The notes beneath the pieces were generated by a model. The model searched no databases. It was not told where the DNA came from and saw only the letters and a program-made list of their open reading frames with translations. Below are positions 42,671-51,702 of a stretch of DNA of 64,000 nt, in pieces. A program made the position numbers and the translations under genes. The stretch spans positions 1-64,000 of the forward strand of contig NZ_BNCM01000006.1 of the NCBI RefSeq assembly GCF_014656475.1. Direction: 5' to 3'. The DNA comes from Sinomonas cellulolyticus (GTDB lineage Bacteria > Actinomycetota > Actinomycetes > Actinomycetales > Micrococcaceae). Every line of letters begins with the position of its first letter. Within the stretch, counting starts at the first letter, position 1.

Positions 42671-43852
42671 TCAGTAGCTGAGGTTCTGCGGGGCACGGCC
42701 CATGCCCAGAGTGAGCCGGCCGTAGTGGTCGTAGTTGGTCTCTGGATTGAGCGAGATGTGCGTGCTCGCGAAGTGCACGTCACGCCATGCGCGCTGGATC
42801 GGATGCGAGGCTCCGAACACGGCCGAGCCGCCGATGGCGACGAGCGCGTCGATCGCCTCGACCGCGAGCTCCACGGCCCGGGAGTAGTCACGCATCGCAC
42901 GCGCGCGGTCGTCCTCGGTCGGTCGGACCGGTCCGATCGCTGTGTCGAGGATGCGGCGCAACATCAGCTCCGCCGCATCGATGCTGGCGGCGGCGCGCGA
43001 CAGCTTGACGCGCACGCTCGTGAAGTCGCGGACCGCCGCACCGCCGGCCGCGACGCGGCTGGCAGTCCAGGCGACGAACTTCTCGTACACCCCGCGCGCG
43101 GCGCCGAGGATCGGCACGGAGAACGTCAGCGACGAGTACGACTTGAACGGCAGCGCGTACATCGGGTTGTCGTGCACCTTCGAGCCGGGGGATACGCCCT
43201 CGTTGAGGTCCGCATAGGCGAGCACGCGGTGCTCGGGGACGAAGACGCCCTCCGTCACGATCGTGTTGCTGCCGGTGCCCCGCATGCCGACGACGTCCCA
43301 GGTGTCGAGCACCTCGTAGTCGCTCACCGGCATGAGGAAGAAGCGCCAGTCCGGACCGGGACCGGACCCCGGCACGAAGCCGCTCACCATGGCCCACGTG
43401 CTGTTGTTGATCCCGCTCGTGAACGGCGAACGGCCGGTCACGCGGTAGCCGCCCTCGACCGGCTCGATCTTGCAGACGGGCGCGATGGAGGCTGCGATGA
43501 CGACGTCGGGTCCGTCCCTCCACACCTCCTCCTGCGCCGCAAGCGGGAACTGCGCGATGTAGTGGGGGTGGTGCATCGCGAGGCTGGCGATCCACGCGGT
43601 GGACATGTCCGACTTGGCGATCTCGTGGACGATCTCGAACCAGGTTTCGAGGCCCAGCTCCGCGCCGCCGAAGGCGGCAGGAACGAGGACCCTTGCGACG
43701 CCGGCCTCAACGAGGGCGGCCACGATCTCGGCCGGGACGCTGCGGTCGCGGTCGCCTTCGGCGGCCCGCTCCGCGATCGTGGGGATCAGTGCCTTGACGC
43801 GGTCGATGACCGCCTCGGCTGTGACGTCCCGCTGTGCGCTTGCAGTGGTCAT
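42671..43852 (-). CDS. Flavin-dependent monooxygenase, acyl-CoA dehydrogenase fold
   Basis: 393 residues. PAAFGGAELGLETWFEIVHEIAKSDMSTAWI, SGINNSTWAMVSGFV and GMRGTGSNTIVTEGVFVPEHRVL match the HsaA / hydroxyphenylacetate-hydroxylase C2 branch. It is paralogous to the enzyme at 20.3 kb. It lies between a YciI-like gene and a flavin reductase gene, forming a complete two-component hydroxylase operon for a phenolic substrate. Confidence 0.85.
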   Translation of the reverse strand: MTTASAQRDVTAEAVIDRVKALIPTIAERAAEGDRDRSVPAEIVAALVEAGVARVLVPAAFGGAELGLETWFEIVHEIAKSDMSTAWIASLAMHHPHYIAQFPLAAQEEVWRDGPDVVIAASIAPVCKIEPVEGGYRVTGRSPFTSGINNSTWAMVSGFVPGSGPGPDWRFFLMPVSDYEVLDTWDVVGMRGTGSNTIVTEGVFVPEHRVLAYADLNEGVSPGSKVHDNPMYALPFKSYSSLTFSVPILGAARGVYEKFVAWTASRVAAGGAAVRDFTSVRVKLSRAAASIDAAELMLRRILDTAIGPVRPTEDDRARAMRDYSRAVELAVEAIDALVAIGGSAVFGASHPIQRAWRDVHFASTHISLNPETNYDHYGRLTLGMGRAPQNLSY

Positions 43853-43867
43853 GATGCTCCTTGCCGC

Positions 43868-44269
43868 CTAGTCGTTGAGGTGTGCGGGGTACTGCGGCGC
43901 GCCGTCCAGCCCGCCGCGCTGAGTTGAGAAGTCGAGGGAGACGTTGATGCGTCCCTGGTTGAGGGCCCATTCGTCGATCGTGAAGACACGTACGCCGTGC
44001 TTGTGGAGCGGCTCCTCGGCCGCCAGCCTGGTGGCCTCGGCGAGGCTGGCCGCCCGGAGGATGTACAGCGCGCGTGGGGTGGGTTTGCCCTCGCGCTTGT
44101 AGGGTCCCGCCGCGAAAAGGACGCCGTTGCGCTCCCATTCGATGAGGCGGCGGAGGTGCTCCTCGAGGTATGCGAGGCCAGCCGCAGGGTCGACACCCTC
44201 GGCGGGCTCGCTGTGTACGACGTAGAGCGTGCGTCCGAGCGTGCCGGAAAGCATGTGCTTCGCTTCCAT
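43868..44269 (-). CDS. YciI-like / muconolactone isomerase-like small protein
   Basis: 133 residues from ATG 44269, GGAG five bases upstream. LYVVHSEPAEG at the N-terminus, HLRRLIEWERNGVLFAAGPYK in the middle and LAAEEPLHKHGVRVFTIDEWALNQG give a ferredoxin-like dimeric fold of the YciI or muconolactone isomerase type. Relatives act on small ring-derived acids. First gene of the operon with the monooxygenase. Confidence 0.75.
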   Translation of the reverse strand: MEAKHMLSGTLGRTLYVVHSEPAEGVDPAAGLAYLEEHLRRLIEWERNGVLFAAGPYKREGKPTPRALYILRAASLAEATRLAAEEPLHKHGVRVFTIDEWALNQGRINVSLDFSTQRGGLDGAPQYPAHLND

Positions 44270-44353
44270 GTCACTCCGTTGTCGAGATAGATGCGTTGGG
44301 TCCGGTTGGAGGTTCCGCACGTCCCACAGACATCTTGGCATGAAAAGAACTAA

Positions 44354-44360
44354 TGCGCTA
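44354..44360. promoter_or_regulatory. TGCGCTA half-site upstream of YciI operon
   Basis: TGCGCTA, exact right half of the island dyad, 85 bp upstream of the YciI-like start; the left half is degenerate. Confidence 0.45.
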
Positions 44361-44466
44361 CTGATAAGGGCCAAGTGCCATCTTCGTAGGCGTTATTTCA
44401 GTCAGAAGCTGTGGTGTCAGCAGCGAGTGTGTACTAGAAGTCTGCGTTAGACGGAATGTGCCGGGC

Positions 44467-45699
44467 TCAGGCTGCGACCGGGTCCGGGTCGGCTGGCAAG
44501 CCCCACCTGGCCCGCATCGCCATGCCGATCCACCACGCCCCGACCGCTGTCACGAGCATGGTGAGGGCCATCGAGAGCGCGCTGACGCCGGCAAGCGACA
44601 CGAGCGGCGGCACGAGGGCCGCCACGCCGAACTGGCATGCTCCCAGCAGCGCGGCCGCCGAACCCGCGGCGTGTGGGAACGGTGCGAGCGTCAACGCGGT
44701 GATGTCGGCGTTCGAGGCGCCCGCGGCCAGCGGGACGAGAAGCACGGCGACGATCACGAGTGACAGTGGCGCATGCAGCACGACCGCCACGAGGTATGCG
44801 ACCGATCCGACGAATGCGATCGTGAGCAGGAGGCGCAGCACGGTCTCCGGCCTCCATCTGCGTAGCAGCAGCACGTTCGACTGGTTCCCGAGCGCCATCA
44901 TGAGCGCGGCGACGCCGAACAGCATGCCGAACTGCTGGGCGGTCATCCCGAAGTCGTCGACGAAGACGAACGGGCTCATGATGACGAACGTGAAGTACAT
45001 CGCCGACTGCACGACGCCCAGGGCGGCGAACGACAGGAAGTAGTAGGGCGCGCGGAAGAATCCATGGATCACGGCGAGCTGAGCGCGCAGATCATTGTTC
45101 TGCCGACGCTCGACGAGCAGAGTCTCCCGCATGAACAGCACGCCCATGGACATCACGACGGCGCCGAACGCCGCCAGGGCGAGGAACAGGCCGCGCCAGT
45201 CCGTGAACAGGAGGAGCTGTCCGGCGAGGGATGGCGCGACAACGGGAGCGAGTGCGGTCACCATCGACATCTGCGAGAGCACGCGGGCCGTCGCCTGCCC
45301 CGCGTAAGAGTCCCGCACGACGGCCCGGGTGATCACCCACACCGCCCCGCCGCAGACCCCCTGCAGCGCCCGGAAGACAATGAGCGTCGCGATGTCGGAT
45401 GCGAAGGAGCACAGCACCGTCGTCGCGATGTAGGCCACGAGGCCGAGAATGAGCGGCGCGCGGCGACCGTGCCGGTCGCTGAGTGGACCAACCATGAGCA
45501 GGCCGACCGCGAGTCCCGCGAAACCCGCGGAGAGGGCGAACTGCGCACCGGACAGGCTGGTGTGCAGATCGTCCGCTAGTTCTGGAAGGGCCGGGAGGAT
45601 GAACACGCTGGTGAGGGGCGAGAGCCCCGACAGGGCGGCGAGGAGAATGAACCCCCCGACGCCCAGCCCGTGCCTCCCGTGTGCCTGGCGCGAGTTCAC
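44467..45699 (-). CDS. MFS transporter, Bcr/CflA drug-resistance type
   Basis: 410 residues from GTG 45699, about 12 membrane segments. SPLTSVFILPALPELADDL in helix 1, GPLSDRHGRRAPLILGL in loop 2-3 and GAVWVITRAVVRDSYAG in helix 4 mark the DHA1 Bcr/CflA family. In an aromatic operon it may export a toxic intermediate or import substrate. It follows P450 2 by 44 nt on the same strand. The ribosome site is weak. Confidence 0.8.
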   Translation of the reverse strand: MNSRQAHGRHGLGVGGFILLAALSGLSPLTSVFILPALPELADDLHTSLSGAQFALSAGFAGLAVGLLMVGPLSDRHGRRAPLILGLVAYIATTVLCSFASDIATLIVFRALQGVCGGAVWVITRAVVRDSYAGQATARVLSQMSMVTALAPVVAPSLAGQLLLFTDWRGLFLALAAFGAVVMSMGVLFMRETLLVERRQNNDLRAQLAVIHGFFRAPYYFLSFAALGVVQSAMYFTFVIMSPFVFVDDFGMTAQQFGMLFGVAALMMALGNQSNVLLLRRWRPETVLRLLLTIAFVGSVAYLVAVVLHAPLSLVIVAVLLVPLAAGASNADITALTLAPFPHAAGSAAALLGACQFGVAALVPPLVSLAGVSALSMALTMLVTAVGAWWIGMAMRARWGLPADPDPVAA

Positions 45700-45743
45700 C
45701 GCGCGAGTGCGGGATGCGCCAGCGTCGTGAGGCAGGCCACGGT

Positions 45744-46952
45744 CTACCGCGCCTGGACCGTCGCGGGAAGGGACAGCGACGCTCGGAAGGGCCAGTGCTC
45801 GTTCGGAACCTCGGAGACCGGGATCGAGAGCTCGAAGTCCGCGGTGCCCGCAAGGAGTTCCTCGATTGCGGTCTGCACCAATCCCCGTGCGATGCTCCTG
45901 CCCGGGCAGCTGTGGATGCCGTGGCCGAACGCGAGGTGCGGGTTCGGAGTGCGGCCGATCATGAACGTCTCCGGGTCCTCGAATGCCTCGGGGTCGCGGT
46001 TGCCCGCCGGGAAGACGAGCGCGATCGCGGAGCCGGCCGGGATGCGGCGTCCGCCGAACTCGAGGTCGACGGTGCTGGAGCGGGCGAAGCCGATCTGCGG
46101 CTGGTCCATGCGGAGGAACTCGTCGACCGAGTCGGCGATGAGCTCTGGCTCGGCCCGCAGCTTCGCTGTGAGCCCGTGGTCGGTGAGGAGACGCCGGAAG
46201 ATGTTCGTCAGCGTGTGCGCGGTGGCCAGCCACACGATGACGAGGGGCTGCCGCTGCGCGCCGAGAACCTTCTCCTCGTCGACGAGGATGCCGGCCTCCT
46301 GCGCTTGGACGAGCGCCGTGGCGAGGTCGGTCGACGGGTCTCGCGGGTTCTCCCTGCGGTCGTCGAGGAGGTTCTTCGTGATGCTGAACATCCTGGCGCT
46401 CGCGTCCTGGGCGAGCTGCGCCGCACGCACCTGGCCTCCGATGACGTAGTCGCGGATGGTCCGGTCCATCTCGTCGCCCGTGACCTCTTCGATGTTGAAG
46501 ATCGATGTGATCGCGAAGCCCATCAGCGGATCGGCGTACTCGGTGGCGAGGTCACCCGAGCCTTCCGAAGCGATCTTCGCGACAAGCTCCTTGGCGCGCT
46601 GACGCACCTCGGACACCACCCGGTCACGCAGTTCGTCACTTCCGAGGACCTTCTGGATGACGTCCTTGTAGATCGTGTGCTCTGGTTGGTCCGAGTGCAT
46701 GAGCGGGCGGGTGTTGCCGGCAAGCCCGTGCGGCACGGTATGCAGGATCGAGTTGATCAGCTGCTCATGGTTGCGCGCCGCGTTGACGAGGTCGGCACGG
46801 CGCGTGAGCGCCCAGAATCCCCCGAACTGCGAGGAGTACGCGACCGGCGATTCTTCGCGCAGCCGCTTGAGCTCCCTGTGCTGGTCCGCCGTGAACTCGT
46901 CGGCCATCGGGTCGAAGTCGGATTCGGGCGAGAGTGTCTCTTGGTCCATCAT
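45744..46952 (-). CDS. Cytochrome P450 2
   Basis: 402 residues; GGAGG precedes tandem ATGs. Heme loop FGHGIHSCPGRSIAR (Cys near 349). The I-helix again lacks the acid-threonine pair (VIVWLATAHTLTNIF). Strongly similar to P450 1 throughout (LMGFAITSIFNIEEVTGDE; PSTDLATALV), so the two arose by duplication. No dedicated ferredoxin gene is near. Operator-like site 46999-47005 upstream. Confidence 0.88.
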   Translation of the reverse strand: MMDQETLSPESDFDPMADEFTADQHRELKRLREESPVAYSSQFGGFWALTRRADLVNAARNHEQLINSILHTVPHGLAGNTRPLMHSDQPEHTIYKDVIQKVLGSDELRDRVVSEVRQRAKELVAKIASEGSGDLATEYADPLMGFAITSIFNIEEVTGDEMDRTIRDYVIGGQVRAAQLAQDASARMFSITKNLLDDRRENPRDPSTDLATALVQAQEAGILVDEEKVLGAQRQPLVIVWLATAHTLTNIFRRLLTDHGLTAKLRAEPELIADSVDEFLRMDQPQIGFARSSTVDLEFGGRRIPAGSAIALVFPAGNRDPEAFEDPETFMIGRTPNPHLAFGHGIHSCPGRSIARGLVQTAIEELLAGTADFELSIPVSEVPNEHWPFRASLSLPATVQAR

Positions 46953-46998
46953 GTGTGCCTCCGCAGGCGTCGTCGATCACGGGTGACTGAGGTCAAGC

Positions 46999-47016
46999 TA
47001 ACGCACTTTATCTCTT
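46999..47016. promoter_or_regulatory. TAACGCA operator-like site upstream of P450 2
   Basis: TAACGCACTTTATCTCTT: left half one mismatch from TAGCGCA, right half degenerate. It is 47 bp upstream of the P450 2 start. Confidence 0.4.
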
Positions 47017-47125
47017 CTTACAACGGAATGAGACCGGCGTGGACGGCCTCTGGGGCGCGCCGCGCGGGCACGATCCTGGCGACAGCTGGACCGTGCCCCC
47101 GAGGGTCGTCACGCCGAGTCTCGGA

Positions 47126-48175
47126 TCAGAGACCGAGAGCCTTGATGACGTCCGGCGTAGCCTCATGCACGCGCTGGAAGTCGTCCGGCGTCGGAGCCGA
47201 GAACCCGGCTGGCAGGCGGGCCATGTCCCAGGGTCCGATCGAACCGGTGTCCGGGTTGTTCAGGACCGCGTTTCCCTCCTTGCTGAGGAGGTATTCCATG
47301 AACAGGCGTGCGGCATTCGGGTGCTCCGCCTTCGCCGCGACGGCCGCAGAGACGAGCGGCGGGACGCTGGAGGGCGCCGTGGCGAACTCGACCTTCGCCC
47401 CGTTGCCCTGCATGCCTGCGACGAAGAACTTCGCGCTGAACAGGCCCAGCTGGCATTCGCCCACCGCGACGGCCTCGTTCATTGCGATGACGTTCGGGTA
47501 CCACCGACCGATGTTCTCGCCGAGCTTCTTCAGGGCGTCGGCCCCTTCCTTCTGGCCGACGGACCAGAAGGAGTGGGCGACGTTCACGGACGTGCCCGGG
47601 TCGACGGCGCAGTACCGGCCCTTCCAGCTAGGGTCTTCCAGCGCCGACCATGTCGTCGGAATCTCGCTCTTCCTCACCTTGTCCGTGTTGTAGATGAAGC
47701 CCGTGTCGAGTACCTGCACGCTCGGCGCGTCGTAGTCACTGAAGACGGCTTCCTTGGGGAGGTCGAGAAGGTCGGCCACGCCCGACTTCGAGTACGCGAC
47801 CACCGAGCCGGCCTTCGCGGCGGTCGCGAGGTACTGCACGTCGACCACGACGATCATGTCTGCGCTCGGGGAGTGGGCCTGGGTCTCGGTGTCGAACCGC
47901 TGCGCGAGGGTGTTGCCGCCGAGGCGCAGGGCCTCGACCGTGATGCCGTACTTCTTCTGGAAGTCATTGGAGAGGGCCGTCATTGACGCCTCCGGGATCT
48001 GCCCGTAGATGCGCAGCGTGCCTTCCTTCTTGGCGGCCGCGACGAGCGCGTCCAGGTTTCCGGCCTCGACGGCGGCCGCGGTGCTCGCGGGCGTCTCTGC
48101 CGCGGCAGTGCCGCAAGCCGTGAGGGCGAGCAGCGCGACCACGCCGACGCCGATGGCGGACAGGATCTTGTTCAT
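47126..48175 (-). CDS. ABC transporter substrate-binding lipoprotein 2
   Basis: 349 residues. Lipobox ALTACGT (Cys near 21). Mature part begins LDALVAAAKKEGTLRIYGQ and follows the protein at 36.2 kb closely (VLDTGFIYNTDKVR; RWYPNVIAMNEAVAVGECQLGL; HPNAARLFMEYLLS). It has no adjacent permease, so it presumably docks on the transporter at 40 kb with a second specificity. Confidence 0.85.
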   Translation of the reverse strand: MNKILSAIGVGVVALLALTACGTAAAETPASTAAAVEAGNLDALVAAAKKEGTLRIYGQIPEASMTALSNDFQKKYGITVEALRLGGNTLAQRFDTETQAHSPSADMIVVVDVQYLATAAKAGSVVAYSKSGVADLLDLPKEAVFSDYDAPSVQVLDTGFIYNTDKVRKSEIPTTWSALEDPSWKGRYCAVDPGTSVNVAHSFWSVGQKEGADALKKLGENIGRWYPNVIAMNEAVAVGECQLGLFSAKFFVAGMQGNGAKVEFATAPSSVPPLVSAAVAAKAEHPNAARLFMEYLLSKEGNAVLNNPDTGSIGPWDMARLPAGFSAPTPDDFQRVHEATPDVIKALGL

Positions 48176-48304
48176 GGTGACTTCCTTGTCAGATCATGCA
48201 ATTGTTTGTGACTCTCATACGACTCCGCGGGGACGACTTGGGCGTCGTTTGGTGCCCGGGAGAAGACTTGGGGCGATGAATAGAAGGTATCGGCTCTAGC
48301 TAGC

Positions 48305-48322
48305 TAGCACAATAGTGCGCTA
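48305..48322. promoter_or_regulatory. TAGCGCA-type dyad upstream of binding protein 2
   Basis: TAGCACAATAGTGCGCTA: both halves present (one mismatch left, right exact) with a 4-bp centre, 130 bp upstream of the binding-protein start and just after the aldehyde dehydrogenase stop. Confidence 0.7.
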
Positions 48323-48335
48323 TATGCCGAGTTCA

Positions 48336-49793
48336 TCAACTCCGGAGCACGATGCCCGCCGGCTCCGTGAAGGCGAGCATCGCGTGGATACCGCCCTTGC
48401 GGCCGAAGCCACTGAGCTTGCGACCGCCGAACGGCATCTCCTCGATGCCGTTGCCGGCGCTCTGCGGCGTGTTGATGCTGACGACGCCGGACTCCAGCCG
48501 CTCCGCGATCGAGAGCGCGCGTGCGCTGTTCCCGGAGACGACGTAGTTCACCAGGCCGTAGTCGCTGTCGTTCGCGATCGCGACCGCCTCGTCGTCCTCG
48601 GTGATCGTGATCATCGAGATGACCGGACCGAAGATCTCCTCACGGACGGCCGCCATGTCCGGCGTGCAGTCGACGAGCAGCGTCGGTGCGGCGTAGAACC
48701 CCGGTGAGACGTCTGGTCTGCTACCGCCGACGGCCGTCGTCGCCCCCGCTTCGCGCGCCGAGGCGATGTAGCCCTCGATGCGGTCGCGGTGACCGCCGTT
48801 GATCACGGGGCCGACGGTCGTCTGCGGGTGGTCGCCGGGGCCGACGACGAGCGTCTCCGCGACGGCGGCGAGCCGACGGACCAGCTCGTCCCGGACGGAC
48901 TCGTGCACGATCGCGCGGGTCGGCGCGCCGCAGATCTGGCCCGAGTGCATCCGCCACGTGAGCGACAGGACGTTCACGGCGATGTCGAGGTCGGCGTCGT
49001 CGAGCACGATGCACGCGCCCTTGCCGCCGAGTTCGAGGAGCACCGGCTTGAGCTGCGCGGCGGCGGCCTGGGCGATCTCCACACCCACCGTCGGGCTGCC
49101 CGTGAATCCGACGCCGTGCACGCCGGTATTGCGTACGAGCTCGCGCCCGATCTCCGGATCGACGGCGTTGACCGTGTTCACGACGCCGGGTGGGAAGCCG
49201 ACCTCGGTCGCGATCCGGGCGAGTTCCAGGGTCGTCAGGGGGTCCTGCGGGGCTGGCTTGATGATGACGGTGTTGCCGGCGGCGAGTGCCGGGCCCGCCA
49301 TCGTGGAGGTGTTCACGAGCGGGGCGTTGTACGCGGCGATGACGGCGACGACGCCGACCGGCCTGCGCCGCGCGACACCGGATACGACCTCACCCATCGA
49401 CACGCGCGGCGCGTAGTTCTCGGAGAGGTCGAGGTTGGCGCGTTCGCCGAATGCGCGGAATGCCTCGATCGCGACGTCGAGCGTGCGCCCTGCCGAGCCG
49501 TTCTGGACCCCTCCCATCTCGGCACCCAGCCACGGCACGAGGCGTCCTCGCTCCTGGTCGAGCCGGTCGGCCAGCGCGTGGAGCAGTCGCGCGCGCTCCC
49601 GCCGCGGCGTGGCAGCCCAGGCAGGCGCGGCCGCGTTCGCGGCGTCGACCGCGGCCTGGACATCGGCAATCGTCGCCTCCGGGGCCTCGCCGAAGGGTTT
49701 CTCCGTGGACGGGTTGACGACGACGTATGTCCCCCCGCCAGCGGCGACGTCCTCACCGCCGATGTGGAGCGGAACCACGACCAGCTCGCTCAC
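48336..49793 (-). CDS. NAD(P)-dependent aldehyde dehydrogenase
   Basis: 485 residues. VIAAYNAPLVNTSTMAGPALAAGNTVIIKPA cofactor region, GFTGSPTVG, catalytic Glu in LLELGGKG and catalytic Cys in SGQICGAPTRA, then EEIFGPVISMI. All key residues are kept. It oxidises a ring-cleavage semialdehyde or side-chain aldehyde. Overlaps the dehydrogenase gene upstream by 4 nt. Confidence 0.9.
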   Translation of the reverse strand: MSELVVVPLHIGGEDVAAGGGTYVVVNPSTEKPFGEAPEATIADVQAAVDAANAAAPAWAATPRRERARLLHALADRLDQERGRLVPWLGAEMGGVQNGSAGRTLDVAIEAFRAFGERANLDLSENYAPRVSMGEVVSGVARRRPVGVVAVIAAYNAPLVNTSTMAGPALAAGNTVIIKPAPQDPLTTLELARIATEVGFPPGVVNTVNAVDPEIGRELVRNTGVHGVGFTGSPTVGVEIAQAAAAQLKPVLLELGGKGACIVLDDADLDIAVNVLSLTWRMHSGQICGAPTRAIVHESVRDELVRRLAAVAETLVVGPGDHPQTTVGPVINGGHRDRIEGYIASAREAGATTAVGGSRPDVSPGFYAAPTLLVDCTPDMAAVREEIFGPVISMITITEDDEAVAIANDSDYGLVNYVVSGNSARALSIAERLESGVVSINTPQSAGNGIEEMPFGGRKLSGFGRKGGIHAMLAFTEPAGIVLRS

Positions 49794-50707
49794 AGGGTGA
49801 ACTCCTTCGCGTCGCCGTCGTGCATGACCACGCCGGCGCGCTCCTCCTGGAGGCTGAACACGACGGCGGTGTCCTTGTCGCCGTGGCCACGGCCGACCAT
49901 CTCAACGGCGGACTGCTCGACGAGGTTCAGGACGGGCAGCGGCACGTTGAGGTCACGTCCCAGCGCGTTCGCGAGGGCGATATCCTTGCGCCCAAGGTTG
50001 AGCGCGAAGCCCGCGGGGTCGAAGTTGTGCTTGAAGGCGACGCCTGGGAGCATCTGCGACAGGATGAGGCCGCGCCCGTACGCGCCCTTCGACAGCATGC
50101 CGTGCAGCGTCTGGTGGTCGACGCCTGCCTTCACGCCGAGGCTGAACACCTCAGAGAGCAGGCTCCACGTGCCGAGCGCTGTCGCGTTGTTGACGAGCTT
50201 CGCGACCGCACCCGCGCCGAGGGCGCCGATGTGCAGGATCTCCGTCGCGAGGTGCTGGAGGACAGGTTCCACACGCGCCAGCTGTTCGTCCTCCGCACCC
50301 ACGAAGATCACCAGCTCGCCCGCTCGGCAGTGCTGCGGTCCACCGCTGACGGGAGCGTCGATGACGTCCACGCCCTTCTCGGCGAAGCGCTGGGCGAGTG
50401 CGCGGATGAGGACGGGGGAGCTGGTGCTCATGTCGACCCACGCGGACCCCGGGCGCATGCCCTCGAGGAGCCCGCCCGGGCCGGCCGCGACCTGTTCCAC
50501 CTGCGGCGGCCCGGGGAGCGATGTCAAGATGACATCCGCCTCGGCGGCCACCTCCGCGGCGGTGTCGACCCAGCGGGCCCCTGCTTCCAGAACAGCACCC
50601 GCCTGGTCCTTGCTGACGTCCGTGACGACGAGATCGACGCCACACTCGAGCAGCCGCAGGGCCATGTTTCCGCCCATCCTGCCCAGTCCGATGTAACCCA
50701 CACTCAT
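49790..50707 (-). CDS. Beta-hydroxyacid dehydrogenase (3-hydroxyisobutyrate dehydrogenase family)
   Basis: 305 residues. GYIGLGRMGGNMALRLL NAD motif, VDAPVSGGPQHCRAGELVIFVG, catalytic Lys in GAVAKLVNNATALG and FALNLGRKDIALA are family hallmarks. It reversibly oxidises a beta-hydroxyacid to a semialdehyde, which the coupled aldehyde dehydrogenase could then oxidise. ATG 50707 lies 9 nt after AAGGAG. Operator-like site upstream. Confidence 0.88.
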   Translation of the reverse strand: MSVGYIGLGRMGGNMALRLLECGVDLVVTDVSKDQAGAVLEAGARWVDTAAEVAAEADVILTSLPGPPQVEQVAAGPGGLLEGMRPGSAWVDMSTSSPVLIRALAQRFAEKGVDVIDAPVSGGPQHCRAGELVIFVGAEDEQLARVEPVLQHLATEILHIGALGAGAVAKLVNNATALGTWSLLSEVFSLGVKAGVDHQTLHGMLSKGAYGRGLILSQMLPGVAFKHNFDPAGFALNLGRKDIALANALGRDLNVPLPVLNLVEQSAVEMVGRGHGDKDTAVVFSLQEERAGVVMHDGDAKEFTL

Positions 50708-50791
50708 GTGCATCCTCTCCTTTGAGATGCGCGAGGCCGCACTGTCTCGCGCCGACGAGTCGCAGACCCGAGTTCAAGCATAGGGCGAAGC

Positions 50792-50809
50792 TAGCGCATC
50801 TTGCTAGTA
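50792..50809. promoter_or_regulatory. TAGCGCA site upstream of dehydrogenase operon
   Basis: TAGCGCATCTTGCTAGTA: exact left half; the right half is shifted (TGCTAG). 85 bp upstream of the operon start. Confidence 0.5.
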
Positions 50810-50930
50810 GCTATGAGCGTGAATCCGTTCGCTGTCGATCACGCGTCGGCACTGGTCCGCAGGCGCGCGGGAGCAGCTCAACAGCGGAATGTCGTGGGAT
50901 GTCGATCATCGACGAGACAGGCCGTCCCCA

Positions 50931-50950
50931 GGCCGCCGGATGCGGCGGCC
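50931..50950. terminator. Hairpin downstream of the PadR gene
   Basis: Perfect 8-bp GC arms GGCCGCCG and CGGCGGCC around GATG. For the minus-strand padR-type gene it lies 38 nt past the stop. An operator-like dyad AGGCGCA-TTAG-TGCGAGT (50981-50998) overlaps the gene's 3' end. Confidence 0.5.
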
Positions 50951-50987
50951 ATCGACGGCAGGGATGTGGACTCTTTCTATAGGCGCA

Positions 50988-51617
50988 TTAGTGCGAGTCG
51001 GGTCCAGAGGCGGCAGCCCGGGCGGCGAGCACCTTGAGCGCTCGCTCGATCCACTTCAGCCGCGCCTTCGTCAGCGCGATGGTGAGCTCGATGCCCAGCT
51101 GCCGCGCGAACACGTCTGACGAACCCTCGTCGACATCCCCGTAGGAGTCGTTCAGCGTGCGCAGTGACGCCTGCTGATGCTGGAGCTGGCTGTGCCACTC
51201 GTGGCGGGCGCGGACGAGGAACTCCTCCGCCTCCCCTGGAGGGAACAGCTCAAGCGTCCAGATACGGAGGAGGAACTCCTCCTTCGTCTTCGAGAAGTCG
51301 ATCGGGGAGCACAGCCACTCACGCAGCGTGTCGAGGCCCCGGTCAGTGATCGTGTAGAGACGGCGCTGAGGGCCTGACCGGCCCTTCACGATCTCGCCCG
51401 CCGTGAAGCCCCCGGCCTCCAGCCGCTTGAGCTCACGGTAGATCTGCGTGTCGTACGCGTGCCAGCCGCGGCCGAGCGAGGACTGGAAACGATCCTTCAG
51501 ATCGTAGCCACTCGCCGGCATGCGGGAGAGGAGTTGCAGGATCGCGAAGCCCAGGATACTGGGCGCGTCATCCGCCGAACGCTGAGCCTTGTTCACTTCT
51601 TCGACTGTAGTAGTCAA
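50988..51617 (-). CDS. PadR-family transcriptional regulator
   Basis: 209 residues from TTG 51617 (GGTGG upstream) or 202 from GTG 51596. N-terminal winged helix: ILGFAILQLLSRMPASGYDLKDRF, IYRELKRLEAGGFTAG, QRRLYTITDRGLDTLREWL. The C-terminal helical dimer part (EEFLLRIWTLELF, then WHSQLQHQQASL) is the Vir_act_alpha_C type. PadR proteins repress phenolic-acid and efflux genes and are released by small ligands. It is the only regulator found inside the island and so the best candidate for the TAGCGCA dyads. Confidence 0.88.
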   Translation of the reverse strand: MTTTVEEVNKAQRSADDAPSILGFAILQLLSRMPASGYDLKDRFQSSLGRGWHAYDTQIYRELKRLEAGGFTAGEIVKGRSGPQRRLYTITDRGLDTLREWLCSPIDFSKTKEEFLLRIWTLELFPPGEAEEFLVRARHEWHSQLQHQQASLRTLNDSYGDVDEGSSDVFARQLGIELTIALTKARLKWIERALKVLAARAAASGPDSH

Positions 51618-51702
51618 AGGGGAGCCACCGATCTTTTCTCTGATTTGGACGATTATTGCATTGTGCCCGGATCGCCGTGGTTGACGGATCCGGCGCTGAC
51701 GT

